A model generated the notes under the pieces. It had not been told where the DNA came from. It worked only from the letters and a program-made list of their open reading frames with translations, and searched no databases. The translations under genes were made by a program, and so were the position numbers. Below are positions 6,270-7,438 of a stretch of DNA of 7,438 nucleotides, piece after piece. The DNA lies in contig PHCL01000061.1 in the NCBI GenBank assembly GCA_002842195.1, positions 1-7,438 on the forward strand. The letters run 5' to 3'. Source of the stretch: Betaproteobacteria bacterium HGW-Betaproteobacteria-20. Lineage in GTDB: Bacteria; Pseudomonadota; Gammaproteobacteria; Burkholderiales; Methylophilaceae. How positions within the stretch are numbered: the first letter of the stretch is position 1; each line of letters starts with the position of its first letter.

Positions 6270-7302
6270 AGACAAAATTCCTCAAATTTCTGACAGGCGT
6301 AAGCCCTCACTGCGGTCTAATGCCGCGTTGATACTGGTAGTGATAGCATTGCTGATGCTTGCCTGGCAATGGCTAAACACACAGCAAAAGTTCAATGAAA
6401 TTGAAAAGTCACTCAGCCAAAAACTTAAAACCTACCAGGCACTCAACCAGCAAAGCTTAGCACTTGCAAAACAAGCGGAAGAACGTAGCACGCAAGCCGA
6501 TGCACGCACGGTAATGTTGCAGCAAAAAGTAGAAGAATCACGCGACCAGCAAGATGTGCTGCAAACCCTGTACGACCAACTGGCAGAAAACCGTGAGGCT
6601 ACCGCGCTGGCCGAGGTAGAGCAACTTTTAACGATTGCTAACCAGCAATTACAGCTTGTCGGTAATGTCAAATCCGCCTTGCTCGCATTACAGGCCGCTG
6701 ACAAACGTCTGGAACCGCTCAAATTACCACGCGCAATACAACTGCGGGAAACACTGGCACTTGAAATAAAAAACCTGCGTACATTACCGCAGGTTGACGT
6801 AATGAGCATGAGTGCCCAACTGGAAAATTTAGCTGTTTTAACTGCCGATCTGCCGCTCATCAGCGAGCGCCAGCCTACGCTTAATACGACTGCGGCCCAA
6901 CAAAATAGCGCCGAAACCACTCACCTTAACGCCTGGCAAAAAGCTGCCCTGCCGTTTTGGGAAGATATTAAAAACTTGGTAACGGTGGAGCGTATCGATA
7001 AGCCAGAACCGCCACTACTTGCCGCCGACCACGCTTTTTATCTGCGTGAAAACTTAAAGCTAAGGCTGCTCACGGCTCGCATTGCCTTGCTACAGCACGA
7101 TGATGCAAGCTACAAGGCAGATTTAAATACCGTGAAAATCTGGCTTAATCAATATTACGATGCCAAACATCCCAATGCCATTGAGGCATTTAAACTGCTC
7201 AAAAAGCTGACTGGCAATAACATCAGCATTGAATTGCCGCAACTCACCGAGAGCATTGCAGCGGTCAGTCGCTATAAGCAGAGTCTTGAAAGCAGTGACT
7301 AG
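6262..7302 (+). CDS. hemX: HemX family membrane-anchored protein
   Basis: The 346-residue protein is predicted to be anchored in the inner membrane. A short basic N-terminus (RRKPSLRSN, 12-20) precedes one hydrophobic helix at about 21-38. A Gln/Glu-rich coiled-coil region follows at about 40-110, then a HemX-type domain from about 115 to 340, including AEVEQLLTIANQQLQL (117-132) and LLAADHAFYLRENLKLRLL (252-270). The positive-inside rule puts the large C-terminal part in the periplasm. Homologues are often labelled uroporphyrinogen-III methyltransferase, but no SAM-dependent methyltransferase domain is visible, so that label should not be transferred. The biochemical role is not settled. The ATG overlaps the end of hemD by 8 bp (ATGGCTGA), and hemY starts 10 bp after the stop, so the gene is a tight part of the haem operon. 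Confidence 0.92.
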   Translation: MAEDKIPQISDRRKPSLRSNAALILVVIALLMLAWQWLNTQQKFNEIEKSLSQKLKTYQALNQQSLALAKQAEERSTQADARTVMLQQKVEESRDQQDVLQTLYDQLAENREATALAEVEQLLTIANQQLQLVGNVKSALLALQAADKRLEPLKLPRAIQLRETLALEIKNLRTLPQVDVMSMSAQLENLAVLTADLPLISERQPTLNTTAAQQNSAETTHLNAWQKAALPFWEDIKNLVTVERIDKPEPPLLAADHAFYLRENLKLRLLTARIALLQHDDASYKADLNTVKIWLNQYYDAKHPNAIEAFKLLKKLTGNNISIELPQLTESIAAVSRYKQSLESSD

Positions 7303-7312
7303 GCTATTTATC

Positions 7313-7438
7313 ATGATTAAACGCAAGCTCTTCTGGTGGATGCTTATGTTCTTGTTGCTGGTGGGCATCGTGTGGCTCGCGAGCAATAATGAAGGCTATC
7401 TGCTCATTGTACGCCCGCCTTACCGGCTACAATTTTCA
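7313..7438 (+). CDS. hemY: HemY family protein, N-terminal part (42 codons, cut by the window edge)
   Basis: An ATG at 7313, 10 bp after the hemX stop, opens a frame that runs to the right edge. The translation begins MIKRKLFWWMLMFLLLVG, with a hydrophobic helix at about 7-23, then NNEGYLLIVRPPYRLQFS. The GYxLIVRPPYR segment after the first helix is characteristic of the proteobacterial HemY protein, a two-helix inner-membrane protein with a TPR-like C-terminal part (not visible here). It is unrelated to the Bacillus HemY protoporphyrinogen/coproporphyrinogen oxidase. Position after hemX matches the usual hemCDXY order. The ribosome site is weak, as for its operon partners, so coupling to hemX is likely. 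Confidence 0.88.
   Translation, partial: MIKRKLFWWMLMFLLLVGIVWLASNNEGYLLIVRPPYRLQFS

Noticed and set aside
6432..6920. 162-codon minus-strand open frame opposite hemX
   Set aside because: It lies wholly inside hemX, is rich in Ser and Cys as expected from reading a Gln/Leu-rich coding strand backwards, and shows no known motif.
6262..7302. Uroporphyrinogen-III C-methyltransferase function for hemX
   Set aside because: The protein is one membrane helix, a coiled coil and a HemX domain; no SAM-methyltransferase motifs are visible despite the common database label.

Overview
The window looks like chromosomal core sequence of a proteobacterium. The order argH, AlgZ/LytS-type kinase, AlgR-type regulator, hemC, hemD, hemX, hemY matches the well-known Pseudomonas block (argH-algZ/fimS-algR-hemC-hemD-hemX-hemY). 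The A+T-leaning composition and the protein style fit a betaproteobacterium, with Methylophilaceae (Methylotenera/Methylophilus type) as my best guess. That placement is an inference from general resemblance, not from a database search.

Left part (1-1518, minus strand): argH makes argininosuccinate lyase, the last enzyme of arginine synthesis. Its stop codon overlaps a possible TTG start of a further minus-strand gene that runs off the left edge. Only the N-terminus of that gene is present, and it reads as a convincing Sec signal peptide.

Centre (1519-3538): a 240-bp divergent control region separates argH from a two-gene signalling unit. This unit encodes a four-helix membrane histidine kinase of the LytS/AlgZ family and a LytTR response regulator of the AlgR family.

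Right centre (3539-4462): a minus-strand gene for a small membrane protein of the MscS-related 'conserved TM helix' type sits between algR and hemC. It converges on algR and diverges from hemC. It has a clear internal duplication, and it is the only gene in the window with a strong Shine-Dalgarno site. A 10-bp direct repeat lies upstream of it.

Right part (4463-7438, plus strand): hemC, hemD, hemX and the first 42 codons of hemY form a tight haem-biosynthesis operon with gaps of 25 bp, -8 bp (overlap) and 10 bp. HemC and HemD turn porphobilinogen into uroporphyrinogen III. HemX and HemY are membrane-anchored accessory proteins that usually accompany them. hemC seems to be transcribed from an extended -10 element so close to its ATG that the message may be nearly leaderless.

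I saw no tRNA, rRNA, CRISPR array, insertion sequence or phage gene. Most of the window is ordinary conserved core. The less ordinary points are the inserted membrane-protein gene, the hidden secreted-protein gene at the left edge, and the regulatory repeats.
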